From Anticarsia gemmatalis (Eukaryota; Arthropoda; Insecta; Lepidoptera; Erebidae): a DNA stretch of 64,000 nt. Within the stretch, counting starts at the first letter, position 1; each line of letters opens with the position of its first letter. A program made the position numbers and the translations under genes. This document shows positions 52,986 through 63,802 of this stretch, piece by piece. The stretch spans positions 3,162,001 to 3,226,000 of the forward strand of contig NC_134745.1 of NCBI RefSeq assembly GCF_050436995.1. Reading direction: 5' to 3'. Below the pieces are notes generated by a model. That model ran no database searches. It worked only from the letters and a program-made list of their open reading frames with translations, and was not told the DNA's origin.

Positions 52986-54245
52986 ATCTTATGCCATTTA
53001 GGCCAAGTTTCAGTCCTCTCTCTAAGTTTTGAGCCTCTAAAACGGGTAGCTTTGACGCATTTAGGGACTTTTATAAAGATTTGATTAAATAAATTACATT
53101 CATTATGTCCACCAGAAACTTGTCAGGAGTGGAGAGTTGTTGGCATTGTAAAAAGGACACGTATCTGACAACTAGTTCTAATCTACAAACTAATAATCTT
53201 ATTCAAACTTCCATGCCTGAGTTCAGTGGTATAAATAAAATATTAATGACATCAAGCAAATGGATGTAAAATTAGAAAATATTGCATATTTTTAAGTAGA
53301 TATATTTTCAATGAAGATGGTGTAGAAGGAGAAGTGGCGTTCCGTGATATCTGGTGATTTAATGTAGAGTGTATATATTTTCAATGGCTACTGAAGCAAG
53401 TATGGGAAAATTTATAATACATTAGTGATTTACGACAAGCCGGATAGTGCCAATTACTCTTTGCTATTATTTTGAAATGAGTCATACAACATTACATAAT
53501 TATAATATTTGATCAACATCATATTAATACCACGTTCAAATGATGAAAAACAATCTCTACATTCTTTGAAATTAGACACATTTGAACCGATTGCAGTATT
53601 ATAATAAACCTAACAGATTTTGATTTTTGATTCCTCTTTGAAATGCACTATTGCTTACCGGTTTAACGGTACATTGACCCAAGATTACATCTTGTTTTAA
53701 AGACAAACCTTTATTCAAGCATTCGAATTAAATCACCGATATTTTTTAAGTCTCATTTTTGTCGATTTAGGATGACAGCCAAAATGTTTGATAGGAAACG
53801 TAACGTAAAGAACGAATTGATTATCGAGAAGCCTTTACTAAACAAATCGGGCAAATTAAAATTCCCGTGACTATGAATATTCTAGAATTTAAAATGATGG
53901 AAAAGAATTCCATTTGAGCTATGTTGTAAGTTCAAAATTGATTAAAATTTCAAATAAATTGATCCCATGAATGGGCTTCCCTGGTCATAGGACTTTACCG
54001 GTAACGAAAAAGATGTAAGGCTTTGAATAAGTTCAAAACCAACTTAAAGAAAAATAATATAGTAACTAAAAGTACGTATAACATTAGTTTAACTAAAAAC
54101 ATCGCTATAAAACCCAAAATTTGTTTAAAGTATTCTTAAAATTTACCTAAAAACAATGCTAATCTTTACATCTTACTTATTAACTGTTATAAAAACTCAA
54201 GAAATTCTTCAGTAGTAGTCAATATCAACATGTAAACAAAGTTAC

Positions 54246-54310
54246 CTTGACTCGCTCCACGATATGTTCTAGTTATATAACACAACACTACACAGGACCG
54301 CTCGCACTGA
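54246..54310 (-). promoter_or_regulatory. Candidate 5' UTR exon and promoter of lipocalin 1
   Basis: A consensus donor CAAG|GTAAC lies at 54246/54245 on the minus strand. An arthropod initiator TCAGT (54306-54310) lies 60 nt upstream. A TATATAA (54273-54279) lies between them and so is too close to the donor to drive this exon if TCAGT is the start. Lipocalin 1 needs such an exon because its ATG directly follows an acceptor. The resulting intron would be about 11.9 kb. Position inferred, not proven. Confidence 0.35.
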
Positions 54311-54410
54311 CTGTTGCATGCCGTTTGTCAGAGTAGGTCTGTTATTGTGCTCTTCGATCCTCACACCAGCTGATTGCGTTCAACGCGTACGCAGGGAATT
54401 GATTAACCCG

Positions 54411-54655
54411 TTTCTGAGCACATTTAGCGGTAGTTTATCTATTCAATAGCGTTGAAACTCATATAAAAAGACGCTTTTTTAGACAGAGGCAAGTAAACAC
54501 AGATTAACCCCCGATTTCTGAGGCACATTTAGCGGTAGTTTAATTATTCAATAGCGTTTCTTTTATATGAGTTTCAACGCTATTGAATAGTTAAACTACC
54601 GCTAAATGTACCTCAGAAATCTATGTTTACTTGCCTTTGTCTAAAAATTTTTCGT
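54411..54655. mobile_element. MITE-like inverted repeat, copy 2 with an extra solo arm
   Basis: A foldback of about 80-nt arms spans 54474-54655, with ends TTTTTAGACAGAGGCAAGTA and its complement. One arm has a 9-nt insertion (TTAACCCCC-type). A third, solo arm lies at 54411-54456 in direct orientation. All arms share ACATTTAGCGGTAGTTTA with copy 1 at 39495-39620. It starts about 100 bp upstream of the candidate lipocalin 1 promoter. Confidence 0.75.
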
Positions 54656-55511
54656 GATTTTCTATAATCTAAGGATGTTCCCAACCCTCCTTATTTGTAC
54701 ATAATTTTAAGTATGTACTGTTAAACAGACTTATGTTATATTTTATGTTACTGTTATAGTGCTGAAATAGTCAATTTTGGCTCAAAGCTCTTTTAAAAAA
54801 AAAATTATAAAAAATAAGGATGTTCCCGTTACTTTTCTTCATTTTCACATTCCTGTGTTTATAATTTCAATATTGGATGTCCTGAGTAATGTAGTACTTG
54901 TAACCGGCTGTCTTGCATGAATGTGAATGATATAAAAGATTTTGTAGGCATCCTGGCAAGTCGAGCTCTGAGAATCTGCCTACTTCCATAGAAAAAGGGC
55001 GTAACTAACTGTAGGTATTTAACAGGTTACTAAGTTTTGTTGTTCAATTTCATCGTTAAATTATAACAATATATATATTCAGCTGTTTTAGTCGTGTAAT
55101 TTCTTTAATTTCAATTCCTTTCGACTCACATATTTCTGAGAAGTATGGCTTAAACAGTATTTTTTTATTCAGTAAACAAGTTATGAAAGTAAGTCATCAT
55201 TGTTTACATAGAGCTTTATTCTTACCGCTAATGTAAAGACTGTATGATTAACTGTTTGTAACAGATAACGTTAGTAAAATAAGGCGTACATGAAAAGGTG
55301 CGGTTTCCGCATTATGTGCAAGAAATAATCACAAATAGTATGATTTACCCACTAAAAATAGAGTAGAAGAATACACATTAATCCTTTATATTTCGTCCCA
55401 CTGTATCTAAAAATGAAAACAACCAACTACTTGGTTTCTTTTGGGACAGAACGGCATCAAGGAAGCAGCAAGACTTGAAGATGTACCTACCTTGATGGAA
55501 TTTTTGTATTA

Positions 55512-55608
55512 CTTACTTGGCCAACTTGGTGGACTCAAGGCCTAACTCCTCCCTCATTTCGGGAGAAGACCGCTGCGGAGTGGGACATTAATGGATTAAA
55601 ATTTATTT
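55512..55608 (+). mobile_element. 3' fragment of a SINE
   Basis: Matches the 3' portion of the SINE at 33222-33530: GGACTCAAGGCCTAACTCCT..., GGGAGAAGACC, GTGGGACATTAATGG. The 5' tRNA part is absent. Confidence 0.7.
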
Positions 55609-56389
55609 AAGATGGACACGAGAGACATGCACAAGGAACATTTGTTTAGCAATATACCTGAACCTAAAATTGGAAAAGGCATGGATAGAGATTGGTCTTT
55701 TGCAAGACTCATCAAAGAGGGACATTTTTCATTTTCAAAATGAAATGAGGAACCTTTTTGGAAAGTGGTTTGTTGTAAGAAGTGGTTCTTGTTAATGATT
55801 CTTCTAAATGTCGCCTCATAGTCATAGCTATAGATATTACAGCTATGAAATGTCTTGACTTTCCCTTCTATCCTTAGTGATTGACCGATGCATCTTTTTT
55901 TACGGAAGCTGTTCAGTTTATTTTTTATGTAAACAAATACTTATTGCGAAAATGGCCCGCTATAAAATAATCTTATATTGTCTATAGGGCAAGATATTTT
56001 ATACAGAGCGATTCATCGACCTCATTATAACTTTGAACCGCTTAAAATTTGAACTTGATTGCCTTAAAACTAATTATTTTGAGGCGTGTACAAACAACTA
56101 AATGTTGTCCTTGAATTAATCAGAGCTAGGCGCCGGAAAAAAACGGTTTTGCTGACTAGCGCCATCTGTACAATTGGATTCGAACTACTAAGTAGGTAGG
56201 TATGTACGCGATAAGTTTAGGTAAGTACATTTGTAGCTAGTACTCGCTTAAAGATATAGGTAGCGCTTGCGTAGACTTTTTGTTTTTTTCCTTATTTTCA
56301 GTTATATTATAGAAAAATATAAGTGAAAATTCTTAAGAAATGTTAAAAAATATGTAAAAATTTATTTGGGTTACTCCTTTACCAGTTCC

Positions 56390-56775
56390 TTTAACTTACA
56401 TGTAGTGTGGGTTTGAACGTACAGCGTTTTGGTGTAAGGCATTCGACTATTTGAACACATCTTTCGACTGGGAGCGTGGCGTCTCCTGTAATCCGGCTTC
56501 TCGGAGGTCTGGACTGGAGGATGGTTTGAGGTCGGGAGTTCTGGTGCTGAGTGGCCCATGTTGACTGGACGTCCACACTAAGCCCGGTATTAATATGGAT
56601 CCCCCGGAGGAGTCTGGGGGATGCAGGTTAACTAAGGAGGGGCGAACCGGGCCAGGGGGGAAACCCAGCAGCCAAAAGTCCCCGTATCGGGCAGTAGTGG
56701 GATAGCGGCCGGGAGTGGGTGCTCAGTAACAGCCTGACCAATAAAATCAGACCCTTTCCTTTTGCTGTTTTTTTT
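56390..56775 (+). mobile_element. GC-rich retroelement 3' fragment, class uncertain
   Basis: A sharply GC-rich block (especially 56570-56750, with CCCCCGGAGGAGTCTGGGGG and GGGAAACCCAGCAGCC) set in AT-rich DNA. It ends in AATAAAA and a T run. Frames are broken by stops. It resembles the decayed 3' end of a non-LTR retrotransposon; clade not determined. Confidence 0.45.
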
Positions 56776-57689
56776 AAGCAAAACTATTTGTTTTCTTGAA
56801 GTCGTTTCGGTTTCGTTTATTTGATAGCTTTATTTTTTGTTTCATGTGATTAACTATTGCCCATAGATCGGTATGCGTAAAATGTTAATTTTGAACATAT
56901 TAAGTTTTAGGTCCTTTTAGGATTGGTTAATTAAAACTTAAGCTCTCCCTCTTTTCCAAAAGTGCAAGTACTTAACTTGCTTCTTCTTCTTACTTGAGCT
57001 TCTGCAGAGCCACAGACAGGGACACTTTTCTTCTAATCGTTATCACAAAATTTGTATAATGTAGAGCATTTAGATAGAAAAAAAAAATATTATTAAAGGG
57101 TTTCCTTCTTTAGGGATTTCATCTTTATATTTGAGTCTATTGCGTGGTCGGGTATGAACGTGCTTTTACTGCGCAGTAGGTAAATCAGTTTTTATAGTCC
57201 CTACAACTAGTAATAGACAATTAACTTTAAGCTGATAAATTAACAAGAAGGATTTCTTACAGATCTACCATATTATCGAAGACTAATTAATTGTCTTCTA
57301 GAATAGATAAATTATAACAGGATTATTTCTTATCAATCTGCTCTACATTTAACGATAAAACAGGTAGGTACAAAGTACTTCATGATTATATTAATCCATG
57401 ATAATTTGTATCTCCTTTAGAATAATAAATGCGAAAGTAACCCTGTCTGTATATCTTTCTCTTCATCATGACTAAAGCATTAAACAGATAAGGATATTTT
57501 TTTTAACAAGGATAGTTTGTGACCAGATAAAACACATAGGATGGTTTTTATTGCGGAAATGAGTATGAGAATTATGTGAGTAATAGGCTATAGAACTATA
57601 GTTCATCTGAGCTATAGTTCAGCCACTTGGTGGAGAGCCCGCAGGCTTATGCTGATAGTGGCCTGTTTGATACAGCGCCTTATTTGATA

Positions 57690-57902
57690 CTAGCTGACCC
57701 GCGCAACTTCGCTTGCGTCAGATGAATCATAATTTTCCCCGTTTTTGTAACATTTTTCACTGGTACTCCGCTCCCATTGGTCGTAGCGTGATAAATGGGC
57801 TATCTAACACTGAAATAATTTTTCAAATCGGACCAATAGTTCCCGAGATTAGCGCGTTCAAACAAACAAACAAACTCTTCAGCTTTATTATATTAGTATA
57901 GA
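57690..57902 (-). mobile_element. Short non-autonomous Helitron, minus orientation
   Basis: Reverse complement of the family at 32353-32607. CTAGCTGACCCGCGCAACTT is at the left and the TCTATACTAATATAATAAA end at the right, flanked by A and T. The terminal hairpin is intact. Lies downstream of the lipocalin 2 3' end. Confidence 0.85.
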
Positions 57903-58238
57903 TAATAATATGACGGATTACAGTAGCAGAAAAAATAAAACAACAAAATTCTCTTACTATTTTATTCAGAGTTGACTTATTGCAATGACTATCGAGTTAA
58001 CTAAACGTGCGTGACGCGAACGTTGTGTGTCGTGTAGGTACTTATTACTTATTTGGTAAAGTAGCCCTAAATAGACACCATTGAAGGCTCACAAAAAAAA
58101 TCACACTTCTATCAAAATCCAGGATAGGAATGAGGGTATTAGATAACAATAAATCGTCTGTCAAACGCAAGTATCAAAACTATCTGAAAAAGATTGTTCT
58201 CAACAATTTGAATTATATAGTTTCAAGCAAATTGCGTC

Positions 58239-58244
58239 TTTATT
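58239..58244 (-). terminator. Polyadenylation signal of lipocalin 2
   Basis: AATAAA on the minus strand, 64 nt past the stop codon at 58308. Confidence 0.6.
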
Positions 58245-58307
58245 ACTAAGTAAATAAGACGGACGTTTCCCTGAAGCAATTCCTATCGTGAACTTTTTTC
58301 ATTTCGT

Positions 58308-61300
58308 CTACTGAGCGGGAGTATCTTTAATTTCGGGAGCCGCTTCAATTGGCTGCTTCATTTCAATTTTTTCGATCTTTTCAATGGTTTCCTTGTTCTC
58401 GGATTCTGACATGATGAGCTCCGGGACTTGCATCGGCTTGGCTTCTTCTTTCATGTCGGGGACCGCCGACCTAAGTTCGGGCTCGCTCGGCTTTACTTCC
58501 ACGTCTGCTACTCTCTTCTGTAGACAAGAGGGGTTTGTTAGTATGAAAAATGAGGACGATATCGGCGAAAAAATTGTAAATATATTTTAGTGTGGATCTT
58601 TGGATGTCTACATACCACTTATTTGAAATGATACCTAAGTTATTAACATATTTGGTAAAAGTACTTTTAAGTTTAACAATCAAATCTAAAGCGAAAGTAC
58701 AATGTGAAAATATACAAGTACATTTTTTTTTATGATGGAGTGTTAATATCATACCTCAACAACTTGTTCCACTTCCTTCTCCTGGACTTCCACGGGCTCT
58801 ACCACATCAGCGCTCTTGGACAGTTCGCTGGTAGCAGCCGGCGCGGGGAGGATGGTGCAGTCAGCCTGGTTCGTCTTCTGGAAGAAAGTCCTCGAGATCT
58901 TGTATCTATCCAGCACGGCGTACGCGTTCTGCATCACGGCGAGCGATGGAAGCCTGTCACGGGTCAGGAGCCATGTGTTTTCTAGGGGAGAATAAAAAAG
59001 TTATGATTCAGAATAATCGTAATTCGTACAGGATTTTTTGATGAATGTTAAATGTCGACGTTACCTGCAATTTTCGAGCGCACTATTTAGTACGAATCTC
59101 AAATGTTGTGGTGCTATCACGAGGTTTCTGGTATTATAAACAAACTGACATTAGACTGACCAGTTTTGCATCATCAAGACTACGGTGTATTTGTTTTAAA
59201 TGAAATTCAATGTACATCACAAAAGCTCTTTTTTACCATTATTTACAGCGGAGAACCTCATAGTCATCGAAAAATATTGTAAGGTCAACTACTTATCGCC
59301 TAATATTTTTTTTTTCAAGTAATCTTATAAGTTAAATTAAAAGAAAACTTAATGACAACTTACGGGTATGCACAGGTCCAATGCCACTGCAAGCCCACAT
59401 CACAGCGTATGTGTCGTAGTCAGTATCCAGTATGCTGTACTCGAAGTCATAGGGCAGGGGAGCAGAGGAGTACTTCACCATCACGCGACCCTCGCCTTCA
59501 CGTCCCACCATTTGCAGGTGACCTTCCATTATTCTCTTGAAGCCGGTGCTAAGAATAGCAATAAAAATAATATGAAGTTTATGTAGAGCCTAGTTTTTAT
59601 AATAAATATTTGTAATGCCATGTATGTTCTAGGTACTTGTTATTCTAATTTTATAGGTGCTGGATAGTTTAAGTTTACCTTTTTTGCCACCCCAATAAAC
59701 AATTATTTCTTAAGTAGTTCTCATAAACAACAAATCTTAGAGATGCTAATTAGATTTACCCTTTGAGTCAGCTGATAATAGAAGAAGACCATTACCATAG
59801 AAGTAAAACTGTTTACCGTACTACTCAAGTGCAGGTTAATAAAGTTTACTTTATTTAAAACAAAAAATGCAAATACTTTATGGTTCCAACCTAAGGAACT
59901 AAACATCGCTGTGTACCTGAATAAAGAGTACGAGTATAGTAAAAACTTACATAGAGTTAGTAATTTCGTTAGTGATAAGGATCCTGCCTTCAGGCGTGGC
60001 GGTGTAGTGTGTGGTGACGCAGCGTGTTCCCAGTTCGCTGACGGTGAAGTACCTCTCAGCTTCATACCACGTGCCCAGGAAACGGTTCATGTTGAAATTG
60101 GCCATCGCCTGGACAGAAAAAAAATAGGTATTAGAGCAATTTTTATTGGTGGTTATAAGCCGGATTTTATTTTACAGTTCTTGTTGTTGTTAGAGCAAAA
60201 GAATAACGGTTGTACCTTTTTTAGGTGATAAATTTTTCTTTTGTCACTTTTCTAATATCATTACTAAAGTCTGTGCGTTTGAAATATGTAAGTGTGTGGG
60301 AATACACGTCCAAAGTAAAGTTTAACGTTGAGTTTGCAACGAAATGCTCTAAAAGACTTACGTTGTCGAGATTTTAAGAAAGTATTTCGGTAATGTTTTT
60401 AATGAATACACTATAATAGCGGATAACTTCCTCTTATGCAGAAATCTTGGCAATAAATAAAATATATTTTCCGGTTACGCAATCTTAAACAAAACGCCCA
60501 AAATCTGCTGCATCATTCGCGAATATTTCCGAAGATACACCAATTGCTAAGTACTATTCAATCACGTAATAATAATATAGAGAAGGAAAGTGAGATAGGT
60601 GCGGGTCATCGTCCACAACCAGTTATATTGACCGCGGTTAGTGATGTTACGTGAAACACCTGCCAAGGTCACCTCATGGTTCTTTGTACCATGATTTTTG
60701 CAAGGACCACTTTTGGAGAAAGTGTTTTTTTGTCCATCAATTCGTAGAGTATGACAAGAGTATGAATTAAAATGAAGCAAAAGACGTTTATAGGGATTGT
60801 AGCTTGTGGCTTTCTTTGGACACTGCCAACCGTCATGGGAGAAAGGCTTTATCGTATATATATAAAATGAAATGTAATGTATGGAAACAATACATGTTTA
60901 AGGTCCTTACTAGAGTGCAATGTAACACTTAGAACTAGACAATATTTTAAGGGCTAAAGGAAAGTGAGTGAGATAGGTGCGGGTCGTCATCCACAACCAG
61001 TTGTAGTGACCGCGGTCAGTAATGTTACGTGAGACACCTGCCAAGGTCACCTCATGGCTCTTTGTGCTATGGTTTTGCAAGGATCACTTTTGGAGAAAGT
61101 GTTTTTTTTCTGATCGAGCTTATGTTATGCCCCTCAATTCATACAGTATGACAAGATGTATGAATGAAAGTGAGCAGCAAAAGCAGTATGTAGGGATAAT
61201 AGTGAGTGGCTTTACTTGGTTTCTGCCTAGTGCCTTAGCTACCCTTTTAGTATGAAAGTCATGATTCTATGTAGTATGTATGCATGTACGTCAAACGCAG

Positions 61301-62056
61301 AGTTTAAGCATGAACTGTCTCCAAACATTTTATGTCTCTTTCAATAGTATTACTAGACAGTTCTTTAAGGAGTGAAGGAAAGTTAGTGAATTAAGTGCGG
61401 GGTCGTCGTCCACAACCAGTTATATTGACCGCGGTCAGTGATGTTACGTGAAACACCTGCCAAGGTCAACTCATGGCTTTTTGTACTATGGTTTTTGCAA
61501 GGACATAATAAGTGAAAGCATTTTAGGAATCCAGTTTATTTTTTGTGATTAAAACATATCGGATGTGCCAGTAAGAAATATTATGGCGTCTGATCGTTTT
61601 GGATTTTTTGTTGTTCGGGTATTGAAATTGTGACCCCAACCAGTTATAGTAAGACTTAGAGTTTTGTTTTGTTAAAATCATGGAGTTTGACATGATGTAT
61701 TAAAATTATTGTTTTGGATATAATATTTTTCTCACGGATTTTAAATAAAATTATTTGGATATAAGTAAAGGTACAGAGTAAGGTACAAACTATGAAAGTC
61801 AATAAAAGTCATAAGAATTTATAATTTTTTGTGACTGCCACAAAAGAAGCGATGTTGAGTATAATAATTAGTCAACAATGAATATTTGGGAACGGATAAT
61901 TTCAGTAATTAGTTTTAAAACCAAAAGGACAATTGAAAAATCCCTAATCAACACAAAATTTCATGAACAACTTACCTGAAAATCGGGACACCACCCCAAA
62001 GACGGGATCTGGGCCGAGGCCGTCGCCAGGAAACCGAGAAGAAACAGTCGCCACAT
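58308..62056 (-). CDS. Lipocalin 2, ApoD type with acidic C-terminal extension
   Basis: Five exons (61976-62056, 59951-60108, 59364-59548, 58755-58981, 58308-58517) give 861 nt, 286 aa, all with GT/AG and matching phases. Residues 1-15 are a signal peptide (MWRLFLLGFLATASA). Lipocalin motif 1 is FLGTWYEAERYF (GTW 39-41), motif 2 is DTDYDTYAVMW (121-131), and the third region is NTWLLTRDR. The barrel should end near Cys183. Residues from about 187 to 286 are an added Glu/Lys/Pro/Val-rich tail (EPVEVQEKEVEQ, IEKIEKIEMKQ), absent from lipocalin 1 and from typical 180-200 aa insect lipocalins. The last exon is entirely tail. Tandem paralogue of lipocalin 1. Secreted carrier of a small hydrophobic ligand is the family role; tail function unknown. 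Confidence 0.92.
60584..61525. repeat. Three diverged direct repeats in lipocalin 2 intron 1
   Basis: Copies begin at about 60584, 60957 and 61376 (spacing 373 and 419 nt). The core shared by all is CCACAACCAGTT...GACCGCGGT...GTGATGTTACGTGA and CACCTGCCAAGGTCA...CTCATGG, then TTTTTGCAAGGA. The first two copies extend about 250 nt, the third about 150. A short echo (CCCAACCAGTTATAGT) lies at 61633. No long conserved frame, so it looks like a locally amplified repeat. Confidence 0.8.
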
Positions 62057-62109
62057 CTTGACAGTTGGGATCCGACAGCAGACGAGGGTCGTACAAGGGA
62101 GCGAGCACG

Positions 62110-62146
62110 GGAATGCCGTGGGACGTCCAGACACCCGCTTATAAAC
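62110..62146 (-). promoter_or_regulatory. Core promoter of lipocalin 2
   Basis: A TTTATAA TATA box (62139-62145) lies about 85 nt upstream of the lipocalin 2 ATG. The expected start is about 30 nt downstream, near 62110. The 5' UTR would be about 55 nt with no intron. Spacing is good for an inducible or tissue-specific promoter. Confidence 0.6.
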
Positions 62147-62295
62147 CTTCGCAGCTCATACAACCGGTCTGGAACCTGCACGCATCTAATGGGACACCTT
62201 ATCTAGTAAGCACTAGGTCAGTGCCTCTCAAAGATGCTTGCCAACTGAAAAAAAATAAAGGTTATAGTTTTTACTTTAATGTAACGTACTAGACG

Positions 62296-62525
62296 TTACA
62301 TTAACGTAATCTAAATACATAGAACTCAAGGGTCTGACTGACTGACATAGTGTTCTATCAACTCACGGCCTAAACCACTGGACGGATCGGGCTCTGAAAT
62401 TTGGCATGCAAGTAAATGTTACGACGTAGGTATCCGCTAAGAAAGGATTTTGATCAATTCTGCCCCCAAGGGGATATTTTGTCTTAGTCACAAACAACGC
62501 GGACGAAGATGTGGGCTAAAGATAG
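62296..62525 (+). mobile_element. Lepidopteran dispersed repeat fragment
   Basis: Contains GGACGGATCGGGCTCTGAAA, TTTGGCATGCA, GTAGGTATCCGCTAAGAAAG and ends with CGCGGACGAAGATGTGGGCTA. These are motifs of a very common non-autonomous element of moths and butterflies. Truncated and diverged. Lies just upstream of the lipocalin 2 promoter. Confidence 0.6.
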
Positions 62526-63755
62526 AGTAAGTTCAAAACAATGCAACAGTACGTGTGCAAAATTAGTCTCTCAAAAAGGGTTTTAATATTCGACTGAGAA
62601 GACCTGACTGACTTGACCTGAGAAGTGCCCTTGTAATCTGTCGTAATTTATTTTTTTCAGCGTCTTTTTATATACAATTTCAAACCAGCCATTGATATTT
62701 AAAGAGTTTATCATGCCATTGTTAAGGGTGAAAACTTTGAGAGCCACAACTCATGGTTGATTTATAACAGCCGTTGCAGTTTTAATTTCACAGCGATCCT
62801 TGTTAGGTAATGAGTTGTATACACAGACATGCGTATGTATGCGTGTGTATATATGTGTGAGTTAATGGCCCGTTGTTTGTTTGCTTGCTTTTGTCTTACG
62901 CCGGATGTCTTCTTCGCAATAGGTTTTGAGTGAAGATAAATATTGGTTTGCGGTTGAAGTAATAGAAGGAAATGTGTAAAATCTATGAAATATATAATAT
63001 AACTTTTGAGCAGGGACTTTAGAATATGACCTATTCTAAGCCCTACCTGTTCCATTCCAAGCTTTTGTAGACCATAATTTATTCGCAAAATGTAAGCTTT
63101 TGTTAAATTCCAAAAAAAATATTTTTTTATGTCAAATTTGACGGGGACCGTGGTGAATTAGTAATTTGATTTATTTGTGATAATTGAGATTTATTTTTGT
63201 GATGAAAATTATAATAGATTAAACCTATTAGAAAAAGACGATCACCTTTTTCGCGTTCCTAGGACATAGACATATTTCCACAGTACAATTGAGAAAAAAA
63301 TTATAGACACTTAGTCTTTATAATATAAGATGGGCGTTATTTTATATATTTCTACGACTCTATATATTATGCATGCAAATGTAAGTAAGGCAAAACTGGT
63401 GGAAGCCGAGACAGGCTGCTGGTACTAGGTAAAACAACCATAAAGATACCAAGCAACGTCAATCAAGATTTTCAATTCCGATAAAATTACCTTCATCCTC
63501 GATAATTATTTGCAATCATACAGATACCATTTGAAATACAGTTACATCCCCAATAACCTGCAGTACTGGCTACGACAAAAGAATGTTCCCATGACTGAAT
63601 AAAAAGGCTACAGCCATCTGCCTCCGTACCGGTTCGACGTCCCGACAACGACTTTTTATTTTCTATCTTTTCCCATCTATTTTTATATCCAGACCTGCAG
63701 GACTCAATTGCTTGCCTAGCCCGTTTCTTTGGGTTCCGTCAGCAAATGTACGAAA

Positions 63756-63758
<3 letters not shown>

Positions 63759-63802
<44 letters not shown>

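Larger units (their letters stand above)
42303..54245 (-). other. Long 5' intron or upstream region of lipocalin 1, repeat-rich
   Basis: About 12 kb of AT-rich DNA without recognisable exons. It holds a 69-bp perfect palindrome (42564-42632), a 1.1 kb Helitron, a short Helitron, a SINE remnant, a GTGTCCATCT-family fragment and a purine-rich AAATAAAGAAA tract (49965-50045). It also holds a repeat fragment at 52798-52985. Open frames are all under 105 codons and unremarkable. Confidence 0.5.
54656..58219. other. Intergenic between the lipocalins
   Basis: AT-rich spacer with scattered SINE, LINE-like and Helitron fragments listed separately. A TAGGTAGGTA run is at 56193-56203. No gene seen. Confidence 0.5.
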
